Source: Haloterrigena salina JCM 13891
GTDB lineage: Archaea; Halobacteriota; Halobacteria; Halobacteriales; Natrialbaceae
Direction of reading: 5' to 3'
DNA: 64,000 nucleotides
Assembly: GCF_000337495.1 (NCBI RefSeq)
Contig: NZ_AOIS01000067.1
Location: forward strand, 62,001 to 126,000
Part shown: in pieces, positions 1-9,074 of the stretch
Layout of the letters: each line of letters opens with the position of its first letter
Numbering within the stretch: the stretch's first letter is position 1
The notes under the pieces: model-generated
The model's input: only the letters and a program-made list of their open reading frames with translations
Databases searched by the model: none
What the model was told of the DNA's origin: nothing
Made by a program: the position numbers and the translations under genes

Positions 1-922
1 CGCCGTCGCCGAGCGTCTGCCCGACGACGATGCTCGTGCCGGTCCGATACCCCCGCGAGAGCGGGCTGGTCAGTTGCTGGTAGACCCGCCGACCGATCTG
101 GTAGGCCGCGTTGACGTCCGTCCCGAAGACCAGCAGGATCGAGTTGAACGGGAACTCGAGGACGGTCGTCACCAGCCCCTCCGCGATCCGCGGGGCGCTG
201 ATCGCGAGCAGTTGCTTCGTGACCGTCCACTGGCGGGGACGGACGAAGTTCGCCGGCGTCCACGGCCCGCGGATCGCGGCGACGAGCGCGAGCGCGGAGA
301 AGACGTTGCCGAAGGCGGTCGCGACGCCGACGCCGAGGATGTGGAGCCGCGGTGCGGGCCCCAGCCCCAACCCGAGGACGAGCGTGCCGACGATGTTGAG
401 GCCGTTCGAGACGACGTTGAGGTACATCGGCGTCCGCGTGTCGCCGGCACCCTGAATCGAGCGCGCGGCGACCAGCGCCACGTGGCGGGCGGGGCTGGTC
501 GCGAAGATGATCGCGAGGTAGAGCCCGCCCATGCGGGCCACTTCGGGCTCGGCGCCCAGCACGCCGATCGCCCGCTCGCCGAAGAGGACACCGAACAGCA
601 CGAACGGGAGCCCGGCGACCGCGCCGAGCAGTATCGCCTGCGTGATGGCCTCGTCCCGGTTGCCCGTCGCGCCGCTGCCCGTGTCCTGACTCGAGAGGGC
701 GATGACGCCGCTGCCGAGACCGAGCCCGATCCGCAGCGGCAGTCTGGCGTACAGATCGGCCAACCCGACGGCCGCGACCGCGGCGGGCGAGAACAGTCCG
801 GTGACGACGACGTCCGTCGTCCGCATCATCGTCCGGAGGAACTGCTCGATCATCACCGGCCACGAGAGGTCGAACACGCGCCGCCAGACGGCGAACAGTC
901 GCCGTCGTCCTCCGGAGAGCAC
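1..922 (-). CDS. MATE family efflux transporter, N-terminal part (runs off the window)
   Basis: The reverse strand encodes the first ~300 residues of a multidrug/toxin extrusion transporter, a 12-helix membrane antiporter that expels cationic compounds using an ion gradient. Visible family features are the early WPVMIEQFLRTMMRTTDVVV segment, GLADLYARLPLRIGLGLG, ALSSQDTGSGA and, near the left edge, FGTDVNAAYQIGRRVYQQ. The protein continues beyond base 1. I take a GTG at 922 as the start because the hydrophobic LFAVWRRVFDLSW segment follows shortly after it; the frame stays open further upstream without an ATG, so the start is uncertain. Family assignment is firm, substrate unknown. Confidence 0.85.
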   Translation of the reverse strand, partial: MLSGGRRRLFAVWRRVFDLSWPVMIEQFLRTMMRTTDVVVTGLFSPAAVAAVGLADLYARLPLRIGLGLGSGVIALSSQDTGSGATGNRDEAITQAILLGAVAGLPFVLFGVLFGERAIGVLGAEPEVARMGGLYLAIIFATSPARHVALVAARSIQGAGDTRTPMYLNVVSNGLNIVGTLVLGLGLGPAPRLHILGVGVATAFGNVFSALALVAAIRGPWTPANFVRPRQWTVTKQLLAISAPRIAEGLVTTVLEFPFNSILLVFGTDVNAAYQIGRRVYQQLTSPLSRGYRTGTSIVVGQTLGDG

Positions 923-1059
923 GCTTCGAATTCGGGTCGTCCGGTGTTTGAACTTGTTGCAACCGGCACTCGAGGGAAGTCCGCTCGCTCGAGACAGCGC
1001 AACGACTGTGCGGTTCGCGACACGCTTATCAGCTTGCTATCCGAAACGATATTCGAAAA

Positions 1060-1257
1060 ATGAGCGAGTGGATCGCCCGGAACGTCGCGCTCTCGTTCGC
1101 GTTCTGGGCGATCGTCGCCTTCGTTCTCCTCGGCGGTCTCGAGGTCCTCGTCTTCGGTCGGTTCGAACCCCTCGAGTACGTCGGCCAGATAATCGGGTCC
1201 GGAATCGGGTTGACGGTCGCTATTCCGCCGCTTCCGCTGCGGACCGCCGACGCGTAG
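1060..1257 (+). CDS. Small predicted membrane protein, 65 aa
   Basis: A 65-residue protein with two hydrophobic stretches, about residues 8-30 (ALSFAFWAIVAFVLLGGLEV) and 40-58, so probably a two-helix membrane protein. It lies between the divergently oriented MATE exporter and the convergent pabC gene. I recognise no family. Hydrophobic segments of this kind are unlikely by chance in GC-rich DNA, which is the main argument that it is real; no function is proposed. Confidence 0.55.
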   Translation: MSEWIARNVALSFAFWAIVAFVLLGGLEVLVFGRFEPLEYVGQIIGSGIGLTVAIPPLPLRTADA

Positions 1258-1280
1258 GCAGCCGCAATCGCCTCGCGAAG

Positions 1281-2180
1281 CTACCTCGAGGAGTAACAGG
1301 CCCGTTCGACGCGCTCGTCGTACAGCCGCGAGAGCCGCTCCGTGACGGGACCGCCGCCGATCTCTCGGTCGTCCAGCGACGCGATCGGTCGGAGCTCCCA
1401 GGTGCGGTTCGTCAGGAACGCCTCGTCGGCCGCGAGGACGTCCTCGAGGTCGTACCGTCCTTCCTGCGTCGGAACTCCGTTCTCTGCGGCCGACTCGAGG
1501 ACGATCTCGCGGGTGATCCCCGCCAGCACGTCCCCGTCGGTCGTCGGCGTGTGGAGGGTGCCGTCGCGGACGAAAAACAGGTTACTCGTCGCGCCTTCGG
1601 CGACGTGTCCCTCGAGGTCGCACATGAGCGCCTCGTCCGCTGTCGCCGTTCCGTCCTCGTTTCGCAGTTCCGCGCGCGCGAGGATCCCGTTCAGGTAGTT
1701 GTGCGTCTTTGCCCCGGCCGGAAGCGCCTCGTCCGGCGTCCGTCGCGTCTCGACGGTCCGCACGGTCGCGGGCTCGTCCCAGACCGAATCACCCTCGAGC
1801 CCCCCGCGAGGTAACGGTTTGGCGTAGACGACCACCGTCGGATCGACCTCGGGCTGGGGCGTCAGCTTCCCCGGCTGGACGCCGCGCGTGACCGAGAGCC
1901 GCACGTAGGCGTCCGCGAGGTCGTTCGCGGCGAGGGTTGCATCGATCCGCTCGCGGAGGTCGGCGTCGGTCACCCCGTGCGCGAGCGAGAGGGCGTCGCA
2001 GGTAGCCTCGAGGCGCTCGAGATGGCGCTCCCACGCGAAGACCGTCCCGCCGTAGGCCCGCATGGTCTCGAAGGCGGCGTCGCCGTACCGGAAGCCGCGG
2101 TCGTCGACGCTGACGGTCGCCTCGCTCGCGGGGACAATTTCGCCGTCGACGTGGTAGTAGCGGTCGTCTTCGTCAGTCAT
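1281..2180 (-). CDS. pabC: Aminotransferase class IV, probable aminodeoxychorismate lyase
   Basis: A 299-residue fold-type IV PLP enzyme. Family features include the N-terminal VSVDDRGFRYGDAAFETMRA block, the probable PLP lysine in AGAKTHNYLNG near residue 157, and EGATSNLFFVRDG. Class IV contains branched-chain aminotransferases, D-amino-acid aminotransferases and 4-amino-4-deoxychorismate lyase. Placement directly after pabA and pabB argues for the lyase, which releases p-aminobenzoate and pyruvate for folate synthesis. The ATG at 2180 overlaps the pabA stop by 8 bp, so translation is probably coupled. An upstream in-frame start would add an arginine-rich out-of-character extension and was rejected. 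Confidence 0.85.
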   Translation of the reverse strand: MTDEDDRYYHVDGEIVPASEATVSVDDRGFRYGDAAFETMRAYGGTVFAWERHLERLEATCDALSLAHGVTDADLRERIDATLAANDLADAYVRLSVTRGVQPGKLTPQPEVDPTVVVYAKPLPRGGLEGDSVWDEPATVRTVETRRTPDEALPAGAKTHNYLNGILARAELRNEDGTATADEALMCDLEGHVAEGATSNLFFVRDGTLHTPTTDGDVLAGITREIVLESAAENGVPTQEGRYDLEDVLAADEAFLTNRTWELRPIASLDDREIGGGPVTERLSRLYDERVERACYSSR

Positions 2181-2886
2181 TCCGCGTCTCCTCCTCCCCC
2201 GCCGCCGTCGCTTCCGCGGCGAACCGACAGAAGTTCGCGACCATGCGCTTTCCAACTCGCAGCGAGATGCCGTCGCCGCCGGCCGCGTCGTCGTGGCCCC
2301 GCGTCAGGATGCTCTCGGGGTGGAACTGGACGCCGACGTGGGGTTTCTCGCGGTGACGGACCGCCATCAACACGCCGCGCTCGTCGGTCGTCCGCGCCGT
2401 CTCGCGGAGGGCGTCGGGCAGGTCCGCTCGGTCGACCGCCAGCGAGTGATACCGCCCGACCTGGAACGTCTCCGGCAACGCCGCGAAGATCCCGTCGCCG
2501 TCGTGTTCGACCGTCGAGGGCTTGCCGTGGACGACGTGGGGCGCGCGGACGACCGGCGCGCCGTTGGCCGCACAGAGGGCCTGGTGGCCGAGGCAGACGC
2601 CCAGAATCGGGTACTCCGTCTCGGCGAACAGCGGGATCGAGATGCCGGCCTCCTCCGGCGTTCCCGGTCCCGGCGAGACGACGATCCCTGTGGGATCGAT
2701 CGACTCGAGATCGGCGAGATCGATCTCGTCGTTGCGCCGGACCACGACCTCGTCCGCCACCTCGCCGACGTACTGGACGAGGTTGTACGCGAACGAATCG
2801 TAGTTATCGACTACCAGCAACCGTTTGCTGCGGTCACTCGCCGACGCTCGCTCTCGGGAGTCACGTCCGTCACTCACGCTGCTCAC
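2173..2886 (-). CDS. pabA: Glutamine amidotransferase subunit of aminodeoxychorismate/anthranilate synthase
   Basis: A 237-residue class I glutamine amidotransferase that supplies ammonia to the chorismate-binding partner. [20 protein letters not shown] near the N-terminus is diagnostic of the TrpG/PabA family; [13 protein letters not shown] forms the oxyanion region, [10 protein letters not shown] carries the nucleophilic Cys (about residue 97) and VQFHPES supplies the catalytic His-Glu pair. The gene sits between pabB (17-bp overlap) and pabC (8-bp overlap), a compact p-aminobenzoate operon. The PabA versus TrpG choice rests on this context, since the sequences are interchangeable by motif. 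Confidence 0.9.
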   Translation of the reverse strand: MSSVSDGRDSRERASASDRSKRLLVVDNYDSFAYNLVQYVGEVADEVVVRRNDEIDLADLESIDPTGIVVSPGPGTPEEAGISIPLFAETEYPILGVCLGHQALCAANGAPVVRAPHVVHGKPSTVEHDGDGIFAALPETFQVGRYHSLAVDRADLPDALRETARTTDERGVLMAVRHREKPHVGVQFHPESILTRGHDDAAGGDGISLRVGKRMVANFCRFAAEATAAGEEETRND

Positions 2887-4468
2887 CTCCGCATTCGGCC
2901 TCGAGCGCCATTCCGGCTCGCTCGCCCAGCGCCTCGTCGACGGCCGCGATCAGCGCGCGGGCCTTGTCGAGGGTCTCGTCGTACTCGCTGTAGGGATCGG
3001 AATCGTGGACGATCCCGGCGCCGACGCGGAGGTGGTACTCCTCGGCGTGGCGGACCAGCGTCCGAATGATTATGTTCAGCGTCGCTCGTCCGTCGAAGCC
3101 GAAGATGCCGATGCTGCCCGTGTAGGGGCCTCGTCGGGTCGCCTCGAGTTCGTCGATGATCTCCATCGTCCGCGGCTTCGGCGCGCCGGTGATCGTGCCG
3201 CCCGGGAAGACCGCCGCGATAGCGTCGGCGAGCGTTTCGTCGTCGCGCAACTGCCCGGTCACGTTCGAGACGAGGTGCATCACCTCCGAGTAGCGATCGA
3301 TCCGCCGGTACTCGTCGACCGCCACGGAGCCGTACTCGCAGACCTTTCCGAGGTCGTTGCGCTCTAAATCGACCAGCATCGAGTGTTCGGCCCGCTCCTT
3401 CTCGTCGCTCAGGAGGTTGTCCTCGAGTGCCCGATCGTCCGTCTCCGTCTCGCCGCGGGGACGCGTGCCCGCGATGGGCTCTGTCCGAACGAAATCGCCG
3501 TTCCGCTCCAGGAGCAACTCGGGACTCGCGCTCACCAGATCGGCCGCGCGCAACTCGAGGAGCCCCGAGTACGGCGCGGGGTTGACCCGCCGGAGGGCGT
3601 CGTAGGCCGCGACGGGGTGGACCGCCGCGGGGGCGACCAGCCGCTGGGAGACGTTCGTCTGAAAGGTGTCGCCGTCCCGGACGTACTCCTTGACCCGGCG
3701 GACGCGCTCGGCGAACGCTTCGCGACCGCAGTCGCTCTCGAACGTCGCTTCGGATGTCGCGACTGGCGGCTCGCCGACCGCCGGATCGCCCTCGAGGGCG
3801 GCCGTCGCGAGTTCGAGCGCTCGGTCGCGGCCGCGTTCGTAGGCCGCCTCGAGCGCCTCATCGGAGCCGCCGTCGTCGACCGCGACTCGCGGACAGGCCG
3901 TCACCCGCAGCGTCACCTCCCCGTCGTCGGTCGGCGCTTCCCAGGCCGCCAGTCGGTCGTAGACGCCGACCTCGAGGCGCGGTAGTCCTCGATCGTCGAC
4001 GGCCGACTCGGGAAGGGACTCGAGTTCGCGGGCGACGTCGTAGGAGAGCCAGCCGATCGCTCCGCAGGGGTAGGGTATCGAGCAGTCGCCGCGAACCAAC
4101 CGGTCTCGCTCGAGGAGTCCCTCGAGGGCGGTCAGCGTCGGAGACTCCCCGTCGTCCGTTCGCGCGACCGCGTCCGGCCCGACCGTCAGCCGGTCAACGG
4201 GATCGACGCCGAAGTAGCCCCAGCCGGGCTGGCCGCCGGTCGTCTCGAGGAAGGCGCCGCCGGAATCGGAATCGCGTGCCCGTCGATAGGCGAGAAACGG
4301 ATCGTCGACGGCGACGCGGACCTCGACGGGAATCCGAACGCCGGGTGCCCGTGCCGTCGTGTCGTCGGTCGGCGCGTCCTCGGTCGACGTAGCGTCGTCA
4401 CCTTCGAGGCGCTCGCGGGCGGCGGCTCGAAACGACGCGAGCGAGGTGACGACGCGCGGATCGCTCAT
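2870..4468 (-). CDS. pabB: Chorismate-utilising component I (aminodeoxychorismate synthase, anthranilate-synthase-like motif)
   Basis: A 532-residue chorismate-binding enzyme that would convert chorismate plus ammonia from PabA to aminodeoxychorismate. The C-terminal chorismate-binding domain shows [31 protein letters not shown], and [20 protein letters not shown] (about residue 420). The signature near residue 329 reads [10 protein letters not shown]: the lysine of typical PabB (PIKGT) is an alanine as in TrpE. Operon context with pabA and pabC favours a folate role, the motif favours anthranilate synthase chemistry; both are possible. The ATG at 4468 gives a typical N-terminus. Confidence 0.85.
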   Translation of the reverse strand: MSDPRVVTSLASFRAAARERLEGDDATSTEDAPTDDTTARAPGVRIPVEVRVAVDDPFLAYRRARDSDSGGAFLETTGGQPGWGYFGVDPVDRLTVGPDAVARTDDGESPTLTALEGLLERDRLVRGDCSIPYPCGAIGWLSYDVARELESLPESAVDDRGLPRLEVGVYDRLAAWEAPTDDGEVTLRVTACPRVAVDDGGSDEALEAAYERGRDRALELATAALEGDPAVGEPPVATSEATFESDCGREAFAERVRRVKEYVRDGDTFQTNVSQRLVAPAAVHPVAAYDALRRVNPAPYSGLLELRAADLVSASPELLLERNGDFVRTEPIAGTRPRGETETDDRALEDNLLSDEKERAEHSMLVDLERNDLGKVCEYGSVAVDEYRRIDRYSEVMHLVSNVTGQLRDDETLADAIAAVFPGGTITGAPKPRTMEIIDELEATRRGPYTGSIGIFGFDGRATLNIIIRTLVRHAEEYHLRVGAGIVHDSDPYSEYDETLDKARALIAAVDEALGERAGMALEAECGGEQRE

Positions 4469-4597
4469 GCCTCTCGGAAGGGGGCGAGAGCCTAATCCTC
4501 TTGCGGTTTCGAGAGTGGCGAAAAACGAGAGTGCCGAGAGCGGCCGTCGGGAGAGCGGGGGTTTCGAACGACCGAGCGCGGGGAGAGGGTTCGTCGA

Positions 4598-5404
4598 CTA
4601 GCGGACGTCCGCTCTGTCGATCCAGCCCTGAATGCGCTTTTCGGAGATGTCGGTCTGCTCGGACAGGTCGGCGGCGTCGGCGGCGGCGAGTTCGCTGACC
4701 GTTTCGACGCCGGCGGCGGCGAGGCGGTCCGCGTAGGCGGGGCCGATCCCTTTGATCGAGTTGACCGGCTCCTGGGTGGCTTCGTCGTCTGTCGCCTCCG
4801 TCGGTTCGGCCGCCGCCTCCGAGTCCGTTTCCGCGGATTCGTCGGCCGTCTCCGGTTCGGCTGGTTCCTCGTCGGGTTCCGCGGCGACTTCCGGTTCCGG
4901 CTCGGGTTCCGGTTCGACCGCCGCATCCGTGTCGGTCGATTCCTCGTTCGCCGCGTCGGTCGAGTCGTCCGGTTCCGCCTCCTTGATGGCGGCGTCCGCG
5001 GCGCTGTCGGGCAGGTCCTCGACGTCCGCCGTTTCGTCTTCCGCGTCGGAGGCGGTCGCCTCTTCCACTTCGGAGCCGTCGGCCGACTCGGTGGCTGTCG
5101 ATTCCTCGACGTCGACGGCCGATTCCTCGGTGTCGACGGACGGTTCGTCGGACTCGACGGCCGGCTCCTCGGTTCCGGCGGCCGTTTCGTCCGCGCCGCT
5201 CGTCGAACTCGAGGGCGCCGGCGTTTCCGTTGTCGAGGCCGTCTCCGTTTCCGGTTCCGGTTCGGTCTCAGTCGGTTCGGCGTCGGCCTCGTCCTCCCGC
5301 GACCCTTCCCGTTCGACCGTTACCCCGACCTCTCGACCGCGTCCTCGCTCCGGGTCCGAATCACCGAACCCGAGCAGCGACTTCAGCTTTTGGAGGATTG
5401 CCAT
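4598..5404 (-). CDS. Acidic low-complexity protein with C-terminal helix-hairpin-helix domain
   Basis: A 268-residue protein in three parts: a short N-terminal helix (MAILQKLKSLLGFGDSD), about 170 residues of Glu/Asp/Ser/Thr/Ala/Pro-rich low complexity, and a C-terminal helix-hairpin-helix domain of about 55 residues containing VNSIKGIGPAYADRLAAAGV and TVSELAAADAADL. Such domains bind DNA non-specifically or mediate protein contacts; the tail ends EKRIQGWIDRADVR. The ATG at 5404 was chosen because upstream codons in this frame only mirror aroE. The gene lies 80 bp downstream of aroE on the same strand. Function unknown. Confidence 0.85.
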   Translation of the reverse strand: MAILQKLKSLLGFGDSDPERGRGREVGVTVEREGSREDEADAEPTETEPEPETETASTTETPAPSSSTSGADETAAGTEEPAVESDEPSVDTEESAVDVEESTATESADGSEVEEATASDAEDETADVEDLPDSAADAAIKEAEPDDSTDAANEESTDTDAAVEPEPEPEPEVAAEPDEEPAEPETADESAETDSEAAAEPTEATDDEATQEPVNSIKGIGPAYADRLAAAGVETVSELAAADAADLSEQTDISEKRIQGWIDRADVR

Positions 5405-5484
5405 TGTGGCGATATAGTCGACTCCCTCACTTAAATTCGCCTGATACTCGGATCTCGACCGTCGATTCCGGCCGTAGAACCGGC

Positions 5485-6294
5485 TCAGAGCCGATCGCGA
5501 AGCGCCGCGTTCATCGCGTCGACCGGCGCCTCTCGCCCGGTCCAGCGCTCGAACGCTTCGACGCCCTGGTAGAGCAACATCCACGCGCCGTCGACGGTCG
5601 TCGCCCCGGCCGCGGTCGCGTCCCGAAGGAGTCGCGTCTCGAGCGGCTGGTACACCGCGTCCAGCACGGCCAGGTCGCCGTGGAGCGCGTCGGCCGGCAC
5701 CGGCGTCTCGTCTTCCTCCATGCCGACGCTGGTGGCGTTGACGAGCACGTCGGCGTCGGAAAGCAGGTCGACGAGCGTCTCGTTCTCGAGACCGTGACCC
5801 GTCGCGCCCGGAACCTCGTCGGCGAGCTCGCGGGCCGTCGACGCGGTCCGGTTGGCGATTTCGACGGTCGCGCCCGCGTCCGCGAGACCGAAGGCGACGG
5901 CTCGGCCGGCGCCGCCGGCGCCGACGACGACGGCGCGTGCGCCGTCGACCGTCACGCCGTGATCGCGCAGGGCGCGCAGGGCACCGACCGCGTCGGTGTT
6001 GTGGCCCGTCGGGGCGCCCTCGCCCGTGAAATCGATCGTGTTGACGGCACCGATCCGGGTCGCCAGTTCGTCCGCCTCGACGCACTCGAGGACGTCCCGC
6101 TTGAACGGAATCGTCACGTTCAGTCCCGCGATACCCAGCGCTTCGGCGCCGTCGATCGCGTCCTCGATCGCCGAGGGCTCGGGCTCGAAGGTGACGTAGC
6201 GGGCCTCGAGACCGAGTTCGTCGTAGGCGGCTTCGTGCATCGGCGGCGACAGCGAGTGTCCGACCGGGTTGCCGAGCAACCCGAAGACGTCCAT
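5485..6294 (-). CDS. aroE: Shikimate dehydrogenase (NADP+)
   Basis: A 269-residue enzyme that reduces 3-dehydroshikimate to shikimate in aromatic amino acid and folate precursor synthesis. The substrate-binding N-terminal domain shows [20 protein letters not shown] and [12 protein letters not shown] with the catalytic lysine; the Rossmann domain shows [20 protein letters not shown] and [23 protein letters not shown] is the usual C-terminal motif. Another ATG two codons upstream (6300) is equally possible. It shares its strand with the downstream helix-hairpin-helix gene, and the pab genes that consume the same pathway's product lie beyond it. Confidence 0.93.
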   Translation of the reverse strand: MDVFGLLGNPVGHSLSPPMHEAAYDELGLEARYVTFEPEPSAIEDAIDGAEALGIAGLNVTIPFKRDVLECVEADELATRIGAVNTIDFTGEGAPTGHNTDAVGALRALRDHGVTVDGARAVVVGAGGAGRAVAFGLADAGATVEIANRTASTARELADEVPGATGHGLENETLVDLLSDADVLVNATSVGMEEDETPVPADALHGDLAVLDAVYQPLETRLLRDATAAGATTVDGAWMLLYQGVEAFERWTGREAPVDAMNAALRDRL

Positions 6295-6434
6295 AGCCAT
6301 ACCACACAGTCGCGTCGAGGGGACTATAATCGGTGCGACTTCAGCGACGGGGCCTCCGCGCGCGATCTACAACCGACTCGCCGACGCCAGATGCTTTCGG
6401 GTTTCTTTTACCCCCCTCTCGAGTAGCCGCCGCT

Positions 6435-7379
6435 ATGCTCACCGGCATTCCGCTGTATCTCGTCCTGCTCGCGGCCGGTATCGTCGCGCTCTACGGCGGC
6501 GCGGAACTGCTCGTCGCGGGCGCCGGCCGGCTCGCGCTGGGGATCGGCCTCCGGGCGGCGACCGTCGGCGTGACGGTGGTCGCCTTCGCGACGACCGCGC
6601 CGGAACTGTTCGTCTCGACGATCGGCGCGCTGAACGTCTCGACCGACATCGGCCTCGGCGCGGTCATCGGCTCGAACATCGCCAACATCGGGCTGGTGCT
6701 CGGTATCTCCGCGCTCATCAAACCCCTGCAGGTCAGTTCGATCGTCATGCGCCGCCACGTCCCGTTCATGGTGTTCGCGGCGATACTGCTGGTCGCCCTC
6801 GGCGCCAACGGAACGATCGGTCGCCTCGAGGGCGCGGTCTTCCTGCTGGTTCTGGCCGGCTTCACCGGCTACCTGCTCTACTACGTCAACGCCGACCCGG
6901 CGCCGATGATGGACGATCCGGACGCCGGAGACGGGATCTCGCCCCGGGACGTCGCACTCGTCGTCGGCGGACTGATCGCGCTCGTCATCGGCTCGCGGTG
7001 GCTGGTCTCCGGTGGCACCGGGCTGTTGTCGGCGCTCGGCTTTTCGGACCTCTTTATCGGCCTGACGGTGCTCGCACTCGGCACCTCGCTGCCGGAACTG
7101 GCGGCGTCGGTCGTCAGCGCCGTCCGCGGCGAGACCGCGTTCTCCATCGGCAACGTCGTCGGCTCGAACATCTACAACATCCTCGCGGTGCTGGGGATCG
7201 TCGCCCTGATCACGCCGATCGATATCGCCTCGAGCACGCTCCGACTCGAACTCCCGTTCCTGATCGTCTTCACGGTGCTCTTAGTCGCGATGATGGGGTA
7301 CGGGCGGCGGCTCACGCGACGCGACGGCGCCGCGCTCGTCGTCGGGTACGGCGCGTTCATCTACTTGCTCCTTCCCTGA
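6435..7379 (+). CDS. Calcium/sodium antiporter, CaCA family
   Basis: A 314-residue membrane exchanger of the YrbG/K+-dependent Na+/Ca2+ type. Two inverted repeats are clear: ATTAPELFVS plus GSNIANIGLVLG near residues 52-85, and GTSLPELAAS plus GSNIYNILAVLG near residues 215-252; the acidic residues and GSN motifs form the ion site. About ten transmembrane helices are apparent. The ATG at 6435 begins just before the first hydrophobic helix; an upstream in-frame start would add 34 unrelated residues. Divergent from aroE. Confidence 0.9.
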   Translation: MLTGIPLYLVLLAAGIVALYGGAELLVAGAGRLALGIGLRAATVGVTVVAFATTAPELFVSTIGALNVSTDIGLGAVIGSNIANIGLVLGISALIKPLQVSSIVMRRHVPFMVFAAILLVALGANGTIGRLEGAVFLLVLAGFTGYLLYYVNADPAPMMDDPDAGDGISPRDVALVVGGLIALVIGSRWLVSGGTGLLSALGFSDLFIGLTVLALGTSLPELAASVVSAVRGETAFSIGNVVGSNIYNILAVLGIVALITPIDIASSTLRLELPFLIVFTVLLVAMMGYGRRLTRRDGAALVVGYGAFIYLLLP

Positions 7380-7440
7380 TCGATGCGCGGTCGACCGGCC
7401 GGTTCGCGAGTGGCCTCGACGCCAGTCTCCGATTCAGCCG

Positions 7441-7617
7441 TTAGCTGCGGAAAAGCGTGGCCGAAAGTGCCGCGACGATGGCGATGGCGACGACGGTATC
7501 CAAGACGAGCGCACCGGACTCCGAAAGGAATCGCCACGACGCTACCGCGATTCCGATACCGACGATAACCGCGAGTATGTTGGACGTTTCGAAGCGATTG
7601 TATCTCACTGTACTCAT
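7441..7617 (-). CDS. Small predicted membrane protein, 58 aa
   Basis: A 58-residue protein with two hydrophobic helices, ILAVIVGIGIAVASWRFL and ALVLDTVVAIAIVAALSATL, following a polar MSTVRYNRFETSN start. The ATG at 7617 is preferred; a second start 13 codons upstream is possible. It lies convergent to the calcium exchanger. No family recognised and no function proposed. Confidence 0.55.
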   Translation of the reverse strand: MSTVRYNRFETSNILAVIVGIGIAVASWRFLSESGALVLDTVVAIAIVAALSATLFRS

Positions 7618-7729
7618 TATGGAGTTAATTTGACATATGGTTTTTACGATACTCAATCGAATCTACTCACAGGCGATACAGTAGTTGGACCGTCGTCTCG
7701 AGTCTTCATCACCAGCGTGGCAGCGACAG

Positions 7730-8992
7730 CTAAAGCGGGAGCGGCGCCGATTCCGCGTCCGGGAGCTCGTCGGCACACCGAGACTGCAGCCGGTCCAGCC
7801 GCGGCCCGACGTGTTCGCGGACGAGCCGTACCAGCGCGTTCTCCGAACCGTCGCCGGTAATGGCGGCCGTCCCCGTCGGCGCCGACGGCTCGTCGGCGCG
7901 CGTGACGAGCAGCACGCGTTCGCGGTCGGCGAAGACGACGTGTCCGTGGTTGACCCGTCCGGCGGGGAAGTTCAGCCAGTCACACTGGGGCTCGCAGATG
8001 GTCGCCCCGGGAACGGCCGACCTGACGGTGTCCCGAACGCGGGGCGACCGCGAGCCGACGTAGACGTCCACCCCGCGGTCGGCAGCGGCCCGCCAGCGCT
8101 CGAGACAGCGCCGCTCGAGCAGCCCCGCGTCGGGCACCGTCACGACCAGTTCCTCCTCGGCGCTGTCCGCGATCTCGCAGTTCTTGGCGACGACGGTTTC
8201 GGTCCCTTCGAGCGTCCGGCAGGCGCCCTCGCTCGGCGAATCGTCGGCAGGTTCGCTCTCCCCGTCGATATCGTCTCTCTCCGACCGGTCCCCGCACAGG
8301 AGGGAGCACACGTCCGCGAGCGGCCCTTGGGCCAGCCACTCGGCTCGCCACTGAGCCGCGTCGGTCTCGATCGAGGCGGTTCCGTCCGCCCGATCGTACG
8401 CGACGAGACCGGCGTTCTCGAGCGCGGGCAGATCGTCGTGGACGAGTTGCGTCTCGACCGGTGCCCGTACGGATTCGTCGACGTCGACGAGTCGCGTCTC
8501 CTCGCTGCGCGCCGCGAGGATCGCGGCGAGGTCCGCGACGGCGAACCCGTCGGGGTGTCTCGCGAGGACGCGACAGATCTCCCGGCGGCGGGCGGGACCC
8601 AACGTCTCGAGCGTTCGGTTCACCCGCTGTTCCTCCCAGTCCCGTCCTCCGGTCGGGTTCTCGAGCAGGAACGTCACCCAGTCGGCGTCGAACAGCGACC
8701 GCTCGGCGAGGGCGATCCGCCGCGTTCCGTCGGTAGTCGGTTCCTCGACCAGCAACTCGTCCTCGAGCAGTCGGGGGACGTGGTTGTGAACGAGTTCGAC
8801 GTGCGCGGTCCGAACTTGCTCGTCGGTGACGATCGGCGAAGCGTGTTCGCGGACGGCCACTTCCGTCGCGAGCGTTTCTAGCGACGTGGGCTCCTGTCGG
8901 TCGTAGAGGACCGAAAGGAGATACCGCCGTCGGGGGGCGGAGAGACCATCGAACGCGACGGTTGTTCCGTCGAGAGCAGCGCGGGAATTCAT
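7730..8992 (-). CDS. Haloarchaeal winged-helix regulator with two helix-turn-helix segments and a C-terminal sensor-like domain
   Basis: A 420-residue cytoplasmic protein. Residues ~15-115 (LSAPRRRYLLSVLYDRQEPT onward) and ~130-215 (ARRREICRVLARHPDGFAVA onward) each resemble the tandem winged-helix (DUF7344-like) DNA-binding domains common in haloarchaea. The C-terminal half (VTVPDAGLLERRCLERWRAA, DVYVGSRSP, VNHGHVVFADRERVLLVTRA) resembles the ligand/effector domain of TrmB-like or phospholipase-D-like regulators. It lies 82 bp downstream of the Bat-type regulator on the same strand. Targets are unknown; assignment as a transcription regulator is by domain type. Confidence 0.75.
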   Translation of the reverse strand: MNSRAALDGTTVAFDGLSAPRRRYLLSVLYDRQEPTSLETLATEVAVREHASPIVTDEQVRTAHVELVHNHVPRLLEDELLVEEPTTDGTRRIALAERSLFDADWVTFLLENPTGGRDWEEQRVNRTLETLGPARRREICRVLARHPDGFAVADLAAILAARSEETRLVDVDESVRAPVETQLVHDDLPALENAGLVAYDRADGTASIETDAAQWRAEWLAQGPLADVCSLLCGDRSERDDIDGESEPADDSPSEGACRTLEGTETVVAKNCEIADSAEEELVVTVPDAGLLERRCLERWRAAADRGVDVYVGSRSPRVRDTVRSAVPGATICEPQCDWLNFPAGRVNHGHVVFADRERVLLVTRADEPSAPTGTAAITGDGSENALVRLVREHVGPRLDRLQSRCADELPDAESAPLPL

Positions 8993-9074
8993 TGATTGAT
9001 AAAGACAGTCGACGCTGGAAAGGACTGTACCAGCGTGCTCTGGTATGACCGAGAGATACCGCGACGGAATTTGC

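Noticed and set aside
74-1814. Long arginine/aspartate-rich rightward frames over the MATE and pabC region
   Set aside because: They mirror the leftward MATE and aminotransferase genes, which have clear family motifs; the rightward products are low-complexity with no domains.
4752-5417. Serine-rich rightward frame opposite the acidic linker
   Set aside because: A Ser/Ala/Val low-complexity product is the expected antisense of Glu/Asp/Thr-rich codons.
4598-6307. A single 569-residue leftward frame joining aroE and the helix-hairpin-helix gene
   Set aside because: Its first half is an arginine-rich shadow of aroE in another frame. The real protein begins at the ATG at 5404 and aroE is intact in its own frame.
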